40,363 bases of DNA from CAMAVH01 sp035714115. Lineage in GTDB: Bacteria; Pseudomonadota; Alphaproteobacteria; SMXQ01. Shown here piece after piece: positions 6,756 to 15,135 of the stretch. The stretch lies in NCBI GenBank assembly GCA_035714115.1, contig DASTMO010000030.1:1-40363 (forward strand), given 5' to 3'. Both the position numbers and the translations under genes were made by a program. The first letter of the stretch is position 1; the number at the start of each line of letters is the position of its first letter. A model generated the notes under the pieces. That model worked only from the letters and a program-made list of their open reading frames with translations. It had not been told where the DNA came from and made no database searches.

Positions 6756-7730
6756 CTACCAACGAACAGCAGCAGACGCCCACGTGAAGCCGGCGCCCAT
6801 GGCTTCCAGCACGACGAGCTGGCCCGGCTTGATGCGGCCGTCGTTGGCGGCTTCGGCCAAGGCGAGCGGGATCGAGGCGGCCGAGGTGTTGGCGTGACGG
6901 TCGACAGTCACCACCACCTTCTCGGGCGGCAGATCGAGTTTCTTGGCCGTCGCGTCGAGAATGCGCTTGTTGGCCTGGTGCGGCACCAGCCAGTCGATAT
7001 CGGCAGGCTGAAGCTGATTGGCGGCCAGCGCTTCCTCCAGCACGGCGGCGAGATTGATCACCGCATGCTTGAACACTTCTTTGCCGTGCATCTTCACCTT
7101 GCCGACCGTACCCGTCGAGGACGGGCCGCCATCGGCATAGAGCATGTCGTGCTGGCGGCCGTCGGAATGCAGATGGGTCGAGAGGATGCCGCGGTCCTTG
7201 TTCGTACCCTGCCCCTCGGTCGCCTTCAGCACCACGGCGCCGGCGCCGTCGCCGAACAGCACGCAGGTCGTGCGATCTTGCCAATCGAGCAAACGCGAGA
7301 AGGTCTCAGCGCCGATCACCACCGCCGTCTTGGCCTGGCCGAGGCGGATGAAATTGTTGGCGACTGCGAGACCGTAGACGAAACCCGAGCAGACGGCCTG
7401 CACGTCGAAGGCCACGGCTTTGTGCGCGCCGAGCGCGGTCTGCACTTTCACGGCGGTAGCCGGGAAGGTGTTATCGGGCGTCGCCGTGGCGACGATGATC
7501 AGATCGACGTTCTCGCCGTTCTCGCCCGCCTTCTCCAGCGCCTGGCGCGCGGCGGCGATGGCGAGATCGGATGTCTTCTCGCCTTCGGCGGCGACATGAC
7601 GCTGGCGAATGCCGGTGCGCTCGATGATCCATTCATCGGACGTGTCGACGGTCTGCGCGAGCTCGCTGTTGGTGACGACGCGGGCCGGCAGATAGGAGCC
7701 GCAGCCGGCGACATAGGCGCGCGTGGGCAT
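6756..7730 (-). CDS. fabH: Beta-ketoacyl-ACP synthase III
   Basis: FabH condenses acetyl-CoA (or another acyl-CoA) with malonyl-ACP, the first elongation step of type II fatty acid synthesis in the cytoplasm. The 324-residue protein has the usual family length. The catalytic triad is visible: C114 in QAVCSGF, H251 in VPHQANKRI and N281 in HANTSAAS. The Gly-rich end GAGFTW is also present. Its ATG shares one base with the TAA stop of plsX, so the two are coupled. The last nine codons are echoed downstream at 6673-6702. Confidence 0.96.
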   Translation of the reverse strand: MPTRAYVAGCGSYLPARVVTNSELAQTVDTSDEWIIERTGIRQRHVAAEGEKTSDLAIAAARQALEKAGENGENVDLIIVATATPDNTFPATAVKVQTALGAHKAVAFDVQAVCSGFVYGLAVANNFIRLGQAKTAVVIGAETFSRLLDWQDRTTCVLFGDGAGAVVLKATEGQGTNKDRGILSTHLHSDGRQHDMLYADGGPSSTGTVGKVKMHGKEVFKHAVINLAAVLEEALAANQLQPADIDWLVPHQANKRILDATAKKLDLPPEKVVVTVDRHANTSAASIPLALAEAANDGRIKPGQLVVLEAMGAGFTWASAAVRW

Positions 7731-8776
7731 TACGAAACCGATACTTCTTGCGGCGTCGGCGCAGGTGTCAGCGCTTGCAGCTCATGGGTGATTTTTTCGT
7801 TGAAGCCGCCGGCCGCCATGTCGATAGCGACGCCGAGAGCGTTGGCGAAGCCGAACGCGTCGGTGCTGCCGTGGCTTTTCACGGCGATGCCGTTGAGGCC
7901 GAGGAACATCGCGCCGTTGTAGCGGCGCGGATCGAGGCGCGCGCGCAGCTTGTTGAGCGCCGGGCGCGCCAGCAGATAGCCGATCATGGCGAGAATGGAG
8001 GAGCGGAAGGCGGCGCGCAGGAAGTTTGTGTAAAGCCGCGCCAGTCCTTCAGCGGTCTTGAGCGCGACATTGCCGGTGAAGCCGTCGGTCACGACGACGT
8101 CGACCGCGCCGGCCCAGACATCGTCGCCTTCGACGAAGCCTTCGAACAGAATCGGCAAGTTGCTGGCGCGGATGATCGCGGCGGCATCGCGCAGCACGTC
8201 ATGGCCTTTGAGATCTTCTTCGCCGACGTTGAGCAGCGCGACGCGCGGCTTGACCATGCCGAACACCGTGCGGGCGAACACGTCGCCCAGGATGGCGAAC
8301 TGCGCGAGGTTGTTGGCGTCGACGGAAATGTTCGCGCCGAGATCGAGCATCACGCTCTCGCCGCGCTGCGTCGGCACGATCGACGCGATGGCCGGACGGT
8401 CGATGCCCGGCAGGGTCTTCAACACGACCTTGGCCATCGCCATCAGCGCGCCGGTATTGCCGGCCGAGACGACGCCCGCCGCATCACCCGAGGCGACGGC
8501 ATCGATGGCAAGACGCATGGAGGATTGGCGTGCGCTGCGCAGCGCCACCGAGGGCTTGTCGTGGTCGGAGACCGCGACGTCGGTGTGGCGAATCTCGCAG
8601 AGGCCCGCCGCCGTTTTGTGGCGCGCGAGCAGCGGCTCAAGACGAGCCTTATCGCCGAACAGGACGAAGCGCGCTTCGGGATGACGCTGATGAGCGATCT
8701 CGACGCCTTGCACGACCATGTCGGGGGCTTTCTCGCCCCCCATGGCGTCGATCGCGATCGTCAAGCGCTCGGCCAA
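7730..8776 (-). CDS. plsX: Phosphate acyltransferase PlsX
   Basis: PlsX makes acyl-phosphate from acyl-ACP, the first committed step toward phosphatidic acid in the PlsX/PlsY route. The 348-residue protein shows the N-terminal IAIDAMGGEKAP strand-loop, the NTGALMAMAK motif, the LLNVGEEDLKG segment and VVTDGFTGNVALK. The first in-frame ATG falls inside the conserved first strand, and a TGA closes the frame 7 codons before the TTG at 8776, so translation must begin at a TTG. The candidates are 8776 (chosen) and 8764. It lies between rpmF and fabH, the usual order. Confidence 0.94.
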   Translation of the reverse strand: MAERLTIAIDAMGGEKAPDMVVQGVEIAHQRHPEARFVLFGDKARLEPLLARHKTAAGLCEIRHTDVAVSDHDKPSVALRSARQSSMRLAIDAVASGDAAGVVSAGNTGALMAMAKVVLKTLPGIDRPAIASIVPTQRGESVMLDLGANISVDANNLAQFAILGDVFARTVFGMVKPRVALLNVGEEDLKGHDVLRDAAAIIRASNLPILFEGFVEGDDVWAGAVDVVVTDGFTGNVALKTAEGLARLYTNFLRAAFRSSILAMIGYLLARPALNKLRARLDPRRYNGAMFLGLNGIAVKSHGSTDAFGFANALGVAIDMAAGGFNEKITHELQALTPAPTPQEVSVS

Positions 8777-8807
8777 GGCCTCGCCCCGCGCGGGTCAGAG
8801 CGCGGTG

Positions 8808-8993
8808 TTAGGCGCGGCTCTTGGGCGCGACGACCTCACGGCCGTCGTAATGCCCGCACGACGGGCACACGTTATGCGGCTGAGCCAGCTCGCCGCAATT
8901 CTTGCACTCGACATGCGCGGTGGTCTTCAGCGCATGGTGCGAACGGCGCATGCCCTTGAGGGACTTGGAAGTTTTAGCCTTGGGAACAGCCAT
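8808..8993 (-). CDS. rpmF: 50S ribosomal protein L32
   Basis: This 61-residue protein has the canonical L32 start MAVPKAKTSKSLKGMRRSHH and a zinc ribbon with C30-x2-C33 and C43-x2-C46. It ends in the HYDGREV segment common in alphaproteobacteria. The four cysteines show the zinc-binding form rather than the Cys-less paralog. A GAAAGAG ribosome binding site lies 7 bases before the ATG. It heads the plsX-fabH-ihfA-merR group, with a 31-base gap to plsX. Confidence 0.97.
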   Translation of the reverse strand: MAVPKAKTSKSLKGMRRSHHALKTTAHVECKNCGELAQPHNVCPSCGHYDGREVVAPKSRA

Positions 8994-9172
8994 GATACGT
9001 CTCTTTCAACAGCGTTTTCGGGGGGACCAGCGTCGCCCCGGTGATCGCCAATTCTGCCTAGATGCTTCATCGCCGGCGCAGGCGCCCCATTGGATCGAAT
9101 CCGGGGCAAGCCAAAGCGGCCGGCGAAAGGCGCTTAATTACTCAAAAAGATGGGGGGAAGCAAGCGCTCGCG

Positions 9173-9730
9173 TCATTTATCGCCTTTTCTTACCAATCGG
9201 GCCAGGGCGCTGAACGGCGAGGCTTTAGGCTCGGAAACCTCTGATTCCCCAAAATCTTCCTGAATTTCAGCCGGCAAGGCCGCATCCGGCGCGCGCGGAT
9301 AGGGATCGAGCGACAAAGCGAGCTGCTCGGCCGCCGCCTCGCCGATGTCCACCGCCTCCCCCTCCAGCGGGTCCGGCGGGTCGGCCGCTTCGGGATCGAG
9401 TTCCAATTCCTTCTCGATCGCGGCGGCGGCAACCCCGTCGGCGAATTCCAGGGTGAAGCGCTCATCGATCTCCTCGGCCACCGGCTCGAGAGTGACGACG
9501 CAGCTCTGGGTCGCCTGGGCGGTGATATGGCCGTCGAGCACGGCGCGGCGGCCGCCATCGAAGGTCTTGAGCGTGCCGTCCACCGCGAAGCGGCCAATGG
9601 CGATGATGCCGAAGCGCTCGGCGAGCGCTCGGCGCTCGGCCTCGCTCGCCTCATAGGCGAAGGTCTGCACCGGATCGACGCCGCGATGGACCGGCAGGCG
9701 GCGGGAGAATTCAGGAGAAGGCGTATGCAT
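9173..9730 (-). CDS. YceD / DUF177 family protein
   Basis: This 185-residue member of the YceD (DUF177) family lies upstream of rpmF, as is general in bacteria. It has the family's central SCVVTLEPVAEEIDERF segment and an acidic stretch (about 110-135). The C-terminus matches the family pattern LPAEIQEDFGESE followed by a PFSALARLVRK tail. YceD proteins are linked to 23S rRNA processing or large-subunit assembly, but the biochemical role is not firm. It starts 9 bases after the stop of the cytochrome c chaperone-like gene and is probably cotranscribed with it. A 179-base gap separates it from rpmF, which may have its own promoter there. Confidence 0.87.
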   Translation of the reverse strand: MHTPSPEFSRRLPVHRGVDPVQTFAYEASEAERRALAERFGIIAIGRFAVDGTLKTFDGGRRAVLDGHITAQATQSCVVTLEPVAEEIDERFTLEFADGVAAAAIEKELELDPEAADPPDPLEGEAVDIGEAAAEQLALSLDPYPRAPDAALPAEIQEDFGESEVSEPKASPFSALARLVRKGDK

Positions 9731-9739
9731 CCCAGCCCC

Positions 9740-10279
9740 TCAAACAGCGGCCGGCGGCGCCGGAAAACGCACGCGTCCTGCGGCCAATTCGGCCTGCCCC
9801 TGCTCGGCCAAAGCCGCATCGGCGCGGCGCAGATAGTCGGCGAGCAAAGCCACGGCTGCTGATGGCGCGGCGACCTCCTCATAAGCATTGCGCGCCAGCG
9901 CCTCTTCCAGACGCCCGGCGACCGCGCCGCCGAGACCGTCCTCATAGGCCGCGATGCGGCCATAGAACGCCTTGGCCAGCTTCTTGATCCGCTTGGCGAC
10001 CCCGAGGTCGCCGGTACCGAGCTCGCGCAGGTTGCGGTCCATGTCGGCGAACATCAGATCGAACAGATCCTGCGCCAGCCGGTCGGCAGCGCCACCCGTC
10101 TTGAGCCGGCGCATCACCAGAAAGGCGTGCAGCGCGATCATCTCGAAGCGGCCCTGCACCGTGTCGGGCACCGCGCAAGCGGTATAGAAGCCGGGCTGGC
10201 GCGCCTGGGCGACCAACTGACCATAAAGGGCGGCAACCGGATCGGCGCCGGAGCGGGAGAACAGCTTGCGAAGGATCAT
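9740..10279 (-). CDS. Ubiquinol-cytochrome c chaperone (CBP3-like) family protein
   Basis: This 179-residue, mostly helical protein matches the ubiquinol-cytochrome c chaperone family, related to mitochondrial Cbp3/UQCC1, which helps assemble cytochrome bc1. The recognisable parts are ALYGQLVAQARQPGFYTACAVPDTVQGRFEMIALHAF (read in two pieces), the LFDLMFADMDRNLRELGTGDLGV segment and AKAFYGR. The ATG at 10279 was chosen over a TTG two codons earlier. In alphaproteobacteria it typically stands between bamE (divergent) and the DUF177 gene, exactly as here. The bc1 genes themselves are not in the window. Confidence 0.85.
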   Translation of the reverse strand: MILRKLFSRSGADPVAALYGQLVAQARQPGFYTACAVPDTVQGRFEMIALHAFLVMRRLKTGGAADRLAQDLFDLMFADMDRNLRELGTGDLGVAKRIKKLAKAFYGRIAAYEDGLGGAVAGRLEEALARNAYEEVAAPSAAVALLADYLRRADAALAEQGQAELAAGRVRFPAPPAAV

Positions 10280-10337
10280 CTGCAACGGGGGCTAGGGCCG
10301 AGCTGGCCCGTGAACAAAAAAGTGGAACAAAGCGTGA

Positions 10338-10343
10338 TTGACA
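10338..10343 (+). promoter_or_regulatory. Candidate -35 hexamer TTGACA upstream of bamE
   Basis: A consensus TTGACA stands about 100 bases before the bamE ATG in the 164-base divergent spacer. No convincing -10 hexamer lies 16-18 bases downstream, so this is only a candidate. Confidence 0.25.
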
Positions 10344-10443
10344 GCCGGGCAGAGCCGATGCGACTGTCGCGGCGTGCCGCGCAAGATGGCGATTTCACCG
10401 TCGTCCGTCAACCGAAAGCGCTTCGCGTGGCTTGTGAGGTTTT

Positions 10444-10923
10444 ATGTCCAAGACATTGAAGAACATTCTTCTTTCGACGGCCATCGCAGCTTTGCTGGGA
10501 ACCGCCGCCTGCGAGAGCGATGTCGCCGCGCGCGGCAACATCCCCAAGCCCGATAAGCTCGCCGAGGTGCAGCCCGGCGCGACGCGCGATCAGGTGCTGC
10601 AAGCGATCGGCTCGCCGACCTCTTATGCCACCTTCGATCCGAACATTTGGTACTACGTCGGCCAACTGACCGAGGACTACGCCTTCTTCCAGACCAAGGT
10701 GCTCGACCGCAAGGTCGTCGCCATCACCTTCGGTCCGGACGGCCGCGTCGCCGAGATCCAAAATCTCAGCAAGGACGACAGCCAGAACGTCCAGATGGTC
10801 TCCCGCACCACCCCGACGGTGGGCCGCGACATCAGCCTGTGGAACCAGCTGTTCAGCAACCTCGGTCGCGGCGCCGCCATCCCCGGCGCGACCAGCGGCA
10901 GCGGCACGGATAGCGGCCTCTAA
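10444..10923 (+). CDS. bamE: Outer membrane assembly lipoprotein BamE (SmpA/OmlA family)
   Basis: BamE is the small lipoprotein of the beta-barrel assembly machine at the outer membrane. The 159-residue precursor has a hydrophobic signal (ILLSTAIAALLGTAAC) with a lipobox-like cysteine at C23. The SmpA/OmlA domain follows, with the family marks VQPGATRDQVLQAIGSPT, WYYVGQ and VVAITFGPDGRVAEI. A Gly/Ser-rich C-terminal tail goes beyond the core domain. GTGAGG, ending 5 bases before the ATG, is a good ribosome binding site. It diverges from the bc1 chaperone-like gene and ends at a bidirectional terminator shared with hppA. Confidence 0.92.
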   Translation: MSKTLKNILLSTAIAALLGTAACESDVAARGNIPKPDKLAEVQPGATRDQVLQAIGSPTSYATFDPNIWYYVGQLTEDYAFFQTKVLDRKVVAITFGPDGRVAEIQNLSKDDSQNVQMVSRTTPTVGRDISLWNQLFSNLGRGAAIPGATSGSGTDSGL

Positions 10924-10965
10924 CCCCCTGCTCTCTCGCCGCCTCGCGGCGAACATCGCAAAAGA

Positions 10966-10997
10966 AAAGAGCCGCACGGTCGCCCGTGCGGCTCTTT
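10966..10997. terminator. Bidirectional terminator between bamE and hppA
   Basis: AAAGAGCCGCACGG pairs with CCGTGCGGCTCTTT, giving a 12-bp GC-rich core (10968-10979 with 10984-10995), a 4-base loop and flanking A/T pairs. A-rich and T-rich flanks let it act on both strands. It lies between the two convergent stop codons. Confidence 0.9.
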
Positions 10998-11019
10998 CGT
11001 TTGGGCGTGAGCCCGATGC

Positions 11020-13095
11020 TTACATCGCCGTGAGCGCGAGCAGCAACAGCGCCACGATGTTGACGATCTTGATCATCGGGTTGATGGCCGGGCCGGCGGT
11101 GTCCTTGTACGGATCGCCGACGGTGTCGCCGGTCACCGCGGCCTTATGGGCTTCCGAGCCCTTGCCGCCGAAGTGGCCGTCTTCGATGTACTTCTTGGCG
11201 TTGTCCCAAGCGCCGCCGCCCGAGGTCATCGAGATGGCGAGGAACAGGCCGGTGACGATCACGCCGAGCAGCATCGCGCCGAGCGAGGTGAAGGCAGCCG
11301 ACTGGCCGGCGATCAACTTGATCACGAAGTAGAGCGCGATCGGCGCCAGGATCGGCAGCAGCGACGGGACGATCATTTCGCGGATCGCCGCCTTGGTCAG
11401 CATGTCGACGGCCTTGCCGTATTCCGGCTTGCCGGTGCCTTCCATGATGCCCGGGATTTCCTTGAACTGACGGCGCACTTCGACGACGACCGCGCCGGCG
11501 GCGCGGCCGACGGCGCGCATGCCCATCGAGCCAAAGAGGTAAGGCAGCATGCCGCCGAACAAGAGGCCGATCACCACGAACGGATCCTGCAGGCGGAACG
11601 TGACCTGCAGGTTCGGGAAGTAGTGCGTCAAGTCTTCGGTGTAGGCGGCGAACAGCACGACCGCGGCGAGCGCGGCCGAACCGATGGCGTAGCCCTTGGT
11701 CACCGCCTTGGTGGTATTGCCGACCGCGTCGAGCGCGTCGGTCACCTTGCGGACTTCCGGCGGCAGATGCGCCATCTCGGCGATGCCGCCGGCGTTGTCG
11801 GTCACCGGGCCGTAGGCGTCGAGCGCCACGACCATGCCGGCCAGCGCCAGCATCGCCGTCGCGGCGATGGCGACGCCGAACAGGCCGGCGACCATGTAGG
11901 AGCCGAGGATGCCGCCGCAGATGACGATCGCCGGCAGCGCCGTCGATTCCATCGAGACCGCGAGACCCTGGATGATGTTCGTGCCATGGCCGGTTTCGGC
12001 GGCCTTGGCGACGCTGACGACTGGGCCGCGGCCCGTGCCGGTGTAGTATTCGGTGATCCACACCAGGAGGCCGGTGACGACCAGGCCGATGAGCGCCGCG
12101 TAGAACAGCGACAGAGCGGTGAAGCTCTTGCCGGCGACGGTGTAGGTCGTGTCGAAGCCGATCGAGCGGTAGATGTACGCGCCGATCAGCACGGCCGAGA
12201 TCACGGCGCTTGCGACGAAGCCCTTATAAAGGGCGTTCATGATGTTGTTCGACGCGCCGAGGCGGACGAAGAACGTGCCGGCGATCGAGCCGACGATGCC
12301 GATGCCGCCGATGACGAGCGGGAGCAGCATCATCGTTTCCTGGGTCGGGCCGGTGAAGAAGATGGCGCCGAGCAGCATCGTGGCGACGACGGTCACCGCG
12401 TAGGTCTCGAACAGGTCGGCGGCCATGCCGGCGCAGTCGCCGACGTTGTCGCCCACGTTGTCGGCGATGACGGCCGGATTGCGCGGATCGTCTTCCGGAA
12501 TGCCGGCTTCAACCTTACCGACCAAGTCGGCGCCGACGTCGGCGCCCTTGGTGAAGATGCCGCCGCCGAGACGGGCGAAGATCGAGATCAGCGACGCGCC
12601 GAAGCTGAGCGCGACGAGCGCCTCGAGGATGGTGCGCAGCTCGTAGCCCTGGTTCTTGAGCACGAAGTAGTAAGCGGCGACGCCGAGCAGGCCGAGGCCG
12701 ACGACGAGCATGCCGGTCACCGCGCCGGCCTTGAAGGCGAGCGCGAGAGCGGGCTTGAGGCCTTGGCGGGCGGCTTCGGCAGTGCGCAGGTTGCTGCGGA
12801 CCGAGATGTTCATGCCGATGAAGCCGGCGACGCCCGACAGCACCGCGCCGATGACGAAGCCGATGGCGACGGTAAAGCCGAGGCGCCAGGCGAGAAGAAC
12901 GGCGATGACGACGCCGACCAGGCCGATGGCCCGGTACTGGCGGCTGAGGTAGGCGGCGGCGCCTTCTTGCACCGCGCCGGCGATTTCGCGCATGCGGTCG
13001 TTGCCGGTCGGCGCGGCGAGCACGGAACGGCTCGCGAAGATGCCGTACAGCACGGCGAGAACGCCGCAACCAAGCACCAGCCAATAAGCAGTCAT
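11020..13095 (-). CDS. hppA: K+-independent proton-translocating membrane pyrophosphatase
   Basis: This 691-residue integral membrane enzyme couples pyrophosphate hydrolysis to proton export. The substrate motif DVGADLVGKVEAGIPEDDPRNP (about 187-207, read in pieces) and the acidic DNVGDNVGDCAGMAADLFE segment are intact. About 16 hydrophobic segments are visible. In the segment GNTTKAVTKG the position that is Ala in K+-dependent enzymes is Lys (K463). This marks the K+-independent, H+-pumping class known from Rhodospirillum rubrum. It is monocistronic, ends at the terminator shared with bamE, and has a 240-base gap upstream that should hold its promoter. Confidence 0.96.
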   Translation of the reverse strand: MTAYWLVLGCGVLAVLYGIFASRSVLAAPTGNDRMREIAGAVQEGAAAYLSRQYRAIGLVGVVIAVLLAWRLGFTVAIGFVIGAVLSGVAGFIGMNISVRSNLRTAEAARQGLKPALALAFKAGAVTGMLVVGLGLLGVAAYYFVLKNQGYELRTILEALVALSFGASLISIFARLGGGIFTKGADVGADLVGKVEAGIPEDDPRNPAVIADNVGDNVGDCAGMAADLFETYAVTVVATMLLGAIFFTGPTQETMMLLPLVIGGIGIVGSIAGTFFVRLGASNNIMNALYKGFVASAVISAVLIGAYIYRSIGFDTTYTVAGKSFTALSLFYAALIGLVVTGLLVWITEYYTGTGRGPVVSVAKAAETGHGTNIIQGLAVSMESTALPAIVICGGILGSYMVAGLFGVAIAATAMLALAGMVVALDAYGPVTDNAGGIAEMAHLPPEVRKVTDALDAVGNTTKAVTKGYAIGSAALAAVVLFAAYTEDLTHYFPNLQVTFRLQDPFVVIGLLFGGMLPYLFGSMGMRAVGRAAGAVVVEVRRQFKEIPGIMEGTGKPEYGKAVDMLTKAAIREMIVPSLLPILAPIALYFVIKLIAGQSAAFTSLGAMLLGVIVTGLFLAISMTSGGGAWDNAKKYIEDGHFGGKGSEAHKAAVTGDTVGDPYKDTAGPAINPMIKIVNIVALLLLALTAM

Positions 13096-13335
13096 GACTC
13101 TCAGTCCCCTAATTTAAGAAGCGTTTACCCTGCGGACGTCGAATGACGCCCGTCCCGACCGGACGCCTCTTACGGGGTGCGTCCTGGTGGATTGACTTCA
13201 TGAAGCGGCTGGAAAAGCCCCTAACCCGCTCAAAAAGCTGGCGGAACATGACAGAACTGGTGACGGCGCGCAACTGCAAGGCAGCGCCGCAGGACGGCGC
13301 TCGAGCGTCCAAATATCCAGCAATATATAATTATT

Positions 13336-14544
13336 TCAATGGCTTGTTCGGAACTTCAGCCACACCACGGACGCCAAGGCGGTCAAGACCAGCGGCAAGG
13401 CGACGAGGTTGACGAACACCCAGCCCAGTTCGTGCTGCACCGCCCCGGAAGCAAGCGACGCCAATGCCACCGCGCCGAACACGGCAAACTCGTTGAGACC
13501 TTGGACGCGCGCCTTCTCCGCCGCGTCATGGGTCGCGGTCAGCAGCGTGGTCGCGCCGATGTACATGAAATTCCAACCGACCCCGAGCAGCATGAGCGCG
13601 GCAATGTAATGGCCGAAGCTGTCGCCGGAAAGGTTGACGCCGACGCAGGCCGCGATCAGCAGCGCGCCAGTGGCGATGACGTTATGGACGCCGAAGCGGG
13701 CGATCAGATGGCCGGTGACGAAGCTCGGCGCGAACATGGCGAAGACATGCCACTGGATCACGGTCGCGGCATGGTCGAACGGATGATGATGGCCGACCAT
13801 GGCGAGCGGCGTCGCCGTCATCACCAGATTCATCGCGGCATAGCCGGCGACGCCGGAGAACATCGCGATGAGCAGCGCCGGGCGGCGCAGGATCACCCCC
13901 CAGGGCGCGCCGCCCTGCCCGGCCGCCGCCACGGGCCGCGGAATGTCGATCGCCATGAGGATCAGCAAGGTCGCCAGATGCAAACCGGCGAGCATGGCGA
14001 AGCTGCCAGCGAAATGCGCGCCGGCGAAAACGTCGGCGCCGAGACGCGCCAGGTTGGGGCCGATGAACGAGGCCACGACGCCGCCGGCCAAGACCAGCGA
14101 GATCGCCTTGGCGCGAAAAGCCGGATCGGCGGTGTCGGCGGCGGCAAAGCGGTAATAGACGGCGCAGCCGTTGAGAAAGCCGATCAGCACGGCGCCGGCG
14201 CAGAACAGCCAGAAATCGTGCCACATGAGCGCGGCGACGCTGATCCCCGCGCCGGCGATGCCGCAGGCCGCGCCGAGCGCAAAGCCGGCGCGCCGGCCGT
14301 GGCGGCGCATGAACAGCGAAGCCGGGATGGTCGCCGCCATGGTGGCGATGAATTGCAGCGATAGCGGCAGCGTGCCCAGCAATTCGTAGGGCGCGATGGC
14401 CGAGCCGGCCAGCGCCGTCACGGTAAGGACGAGCGAAGTGCCGCTCATGTAGAGCGCCTGGCAAATGGCAAGCAGCGCCACATTGCGGCGGGCGCGGCCT
14501 TTCAGGCGTTCGCTATCGGGAAGATCGGCTGCGGCGGAGTTCAT
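13336..14544 (-). CDS. MFS transporter
   Basis: This 402-residue protein has about 12 hydrophobic helices in two halves joined by a loop near residue 205. The major facilitator loop 2-3 motif appears as FMRRHGRRAGFALG after the second helix. The substrate cannot be told; the sequence resembles the general sugar/drug exporter branch rather than a named carrier. A glutamate in the ARVQGLNEF segment of the C-terminal half is a common feature of this branch. It is in the inner membrane. It stands alone between hppA and the FliL-like gene, all on the minus strand with separate gaps. Confidence 0.85.
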   Translation of the reverse strand: MNSAAADLPDSERLKGRARRNVALLAICQALYMSGTSLVLTVTALAGSAIAPYELLGTLPLSLQFIATMAATIPASLFMRRHGRRAGFALGAACGIAGAGISVAALMWHDFWLFCAGAVLIGFLNGCAVYYRFAAADTADPAFRAKAISLVLAGGVVASFIGPNLARLGADVFAGAHFAGSFAMLAGLHLATLLILMAIDIPRPVAAAGQGGAPWGVILRRPALLIAMFSGVAGYAAMNLVMTATPLAMVGHHHPFDHAATVIQWHVFAMFAPSFVTGHLIARFGVHNVIATGALLIAACVGVNLSGDSFGHYIAALMLLGVGWNFMYIGATTLLTATHDAAEKARVQGLNEFAVFGAVALASLASGAVQHELGWVFVNLVALPLVLTALASVVWLKFRTSH

Positions 14545-14595
14545 GCCGCCCGAAGATGCGCCCGAATGGGCGGAGATTCAATCCGGCTGAGCGCG

Positions 14596-15081
14596 TCAGC
14601 TGCCGGTATTGAACGGCCGCTGGGAGATGCCCCGCACCAAAATGCTGTTGACCACGCCGGGACCGAGCATCTTGTCGCTGACCCGCATCAGGCGGATCTT
14701 GACGACCTGCTGGTCGAACAGCTGGCCGTCGGAGCGTTTGATGTTCAAGAGGCCGTAGAGATCGCGCAGATAAGCGTCGTAGAGCTTCTGACGCTGGGCG
14801 ATGACGAGATCGCGGTTCTTCTCGCCCTTGGTCTCGAGGGTGATGGCGATGTTGACCTGATCGGTCACGCCCTCTTCGCGGATCACCGAGATGCTGAACA
14901 GCGGCATCGCCAGATGCTCGATCAGCTCGCCGCCGAACATTTCGCGGATCTTGTCCTTGGCGGTCTTGTCGTCCTTTTTCTCAGCCTTCTCCTCGGCGCG
15001 GGCAGGCGCCACCGTCGCCGCCGACCATGCGGTCAGCAGCAGCAGGCAGAGAGCGGCCGAAAGGATGCGCGACTTGTCCAT
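14596..15081 (-). CDS. Exported FliL-like protein of unknown function
   Basis: The 161-residue product has a clear Sec signal peptide ending near APARA (residue 29) and a short charged, Lys-rich segment. A domain follows with a MPLFSISVIREEG strand, VNIAITLETKG and two helices, ending in GPGVVNSILVRGISQRPF. This layout resembles the periplasmic FliL domain, but without the usual membrane anchor beyond the signal. The similarity is weak and by eye. No flagellar basal-body genes are next to it, although motAB are about 12 kb away. It is probably periplasmic, or anchored if the signal is uncleaved. Confidence 0.6.
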   Translation of the reverse strand: MDKSRILSAALCLLLLTAWSAATVAPARAEEKAEKKDDKTAKDKIREMFGGELIEHLAMPLFSISVIREEGVTDQVNIAITLETKGEKNRDLVIAQRQKLYDAYLRDLYGLLNIKRSDGQLFDQQVVKIRLMRVSDKMLGPGVVNSILVRGISQRPFNTGS

Positions 15082-15135
15082 GCCGCCACCCTCCCGGATG
15101 GCGGTAAAGATCGCGTTAAGGCGAGAAACGGAGCT

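Noticed and set aside
11146..13146. A 666-codon open frame on the plus strand opposite hppA
   Set aside because: It is antisense to a clearly conserved membrane pyrophosphatase; the translation is His/Arg/Asp-rich and shows no fold or membrane segments.
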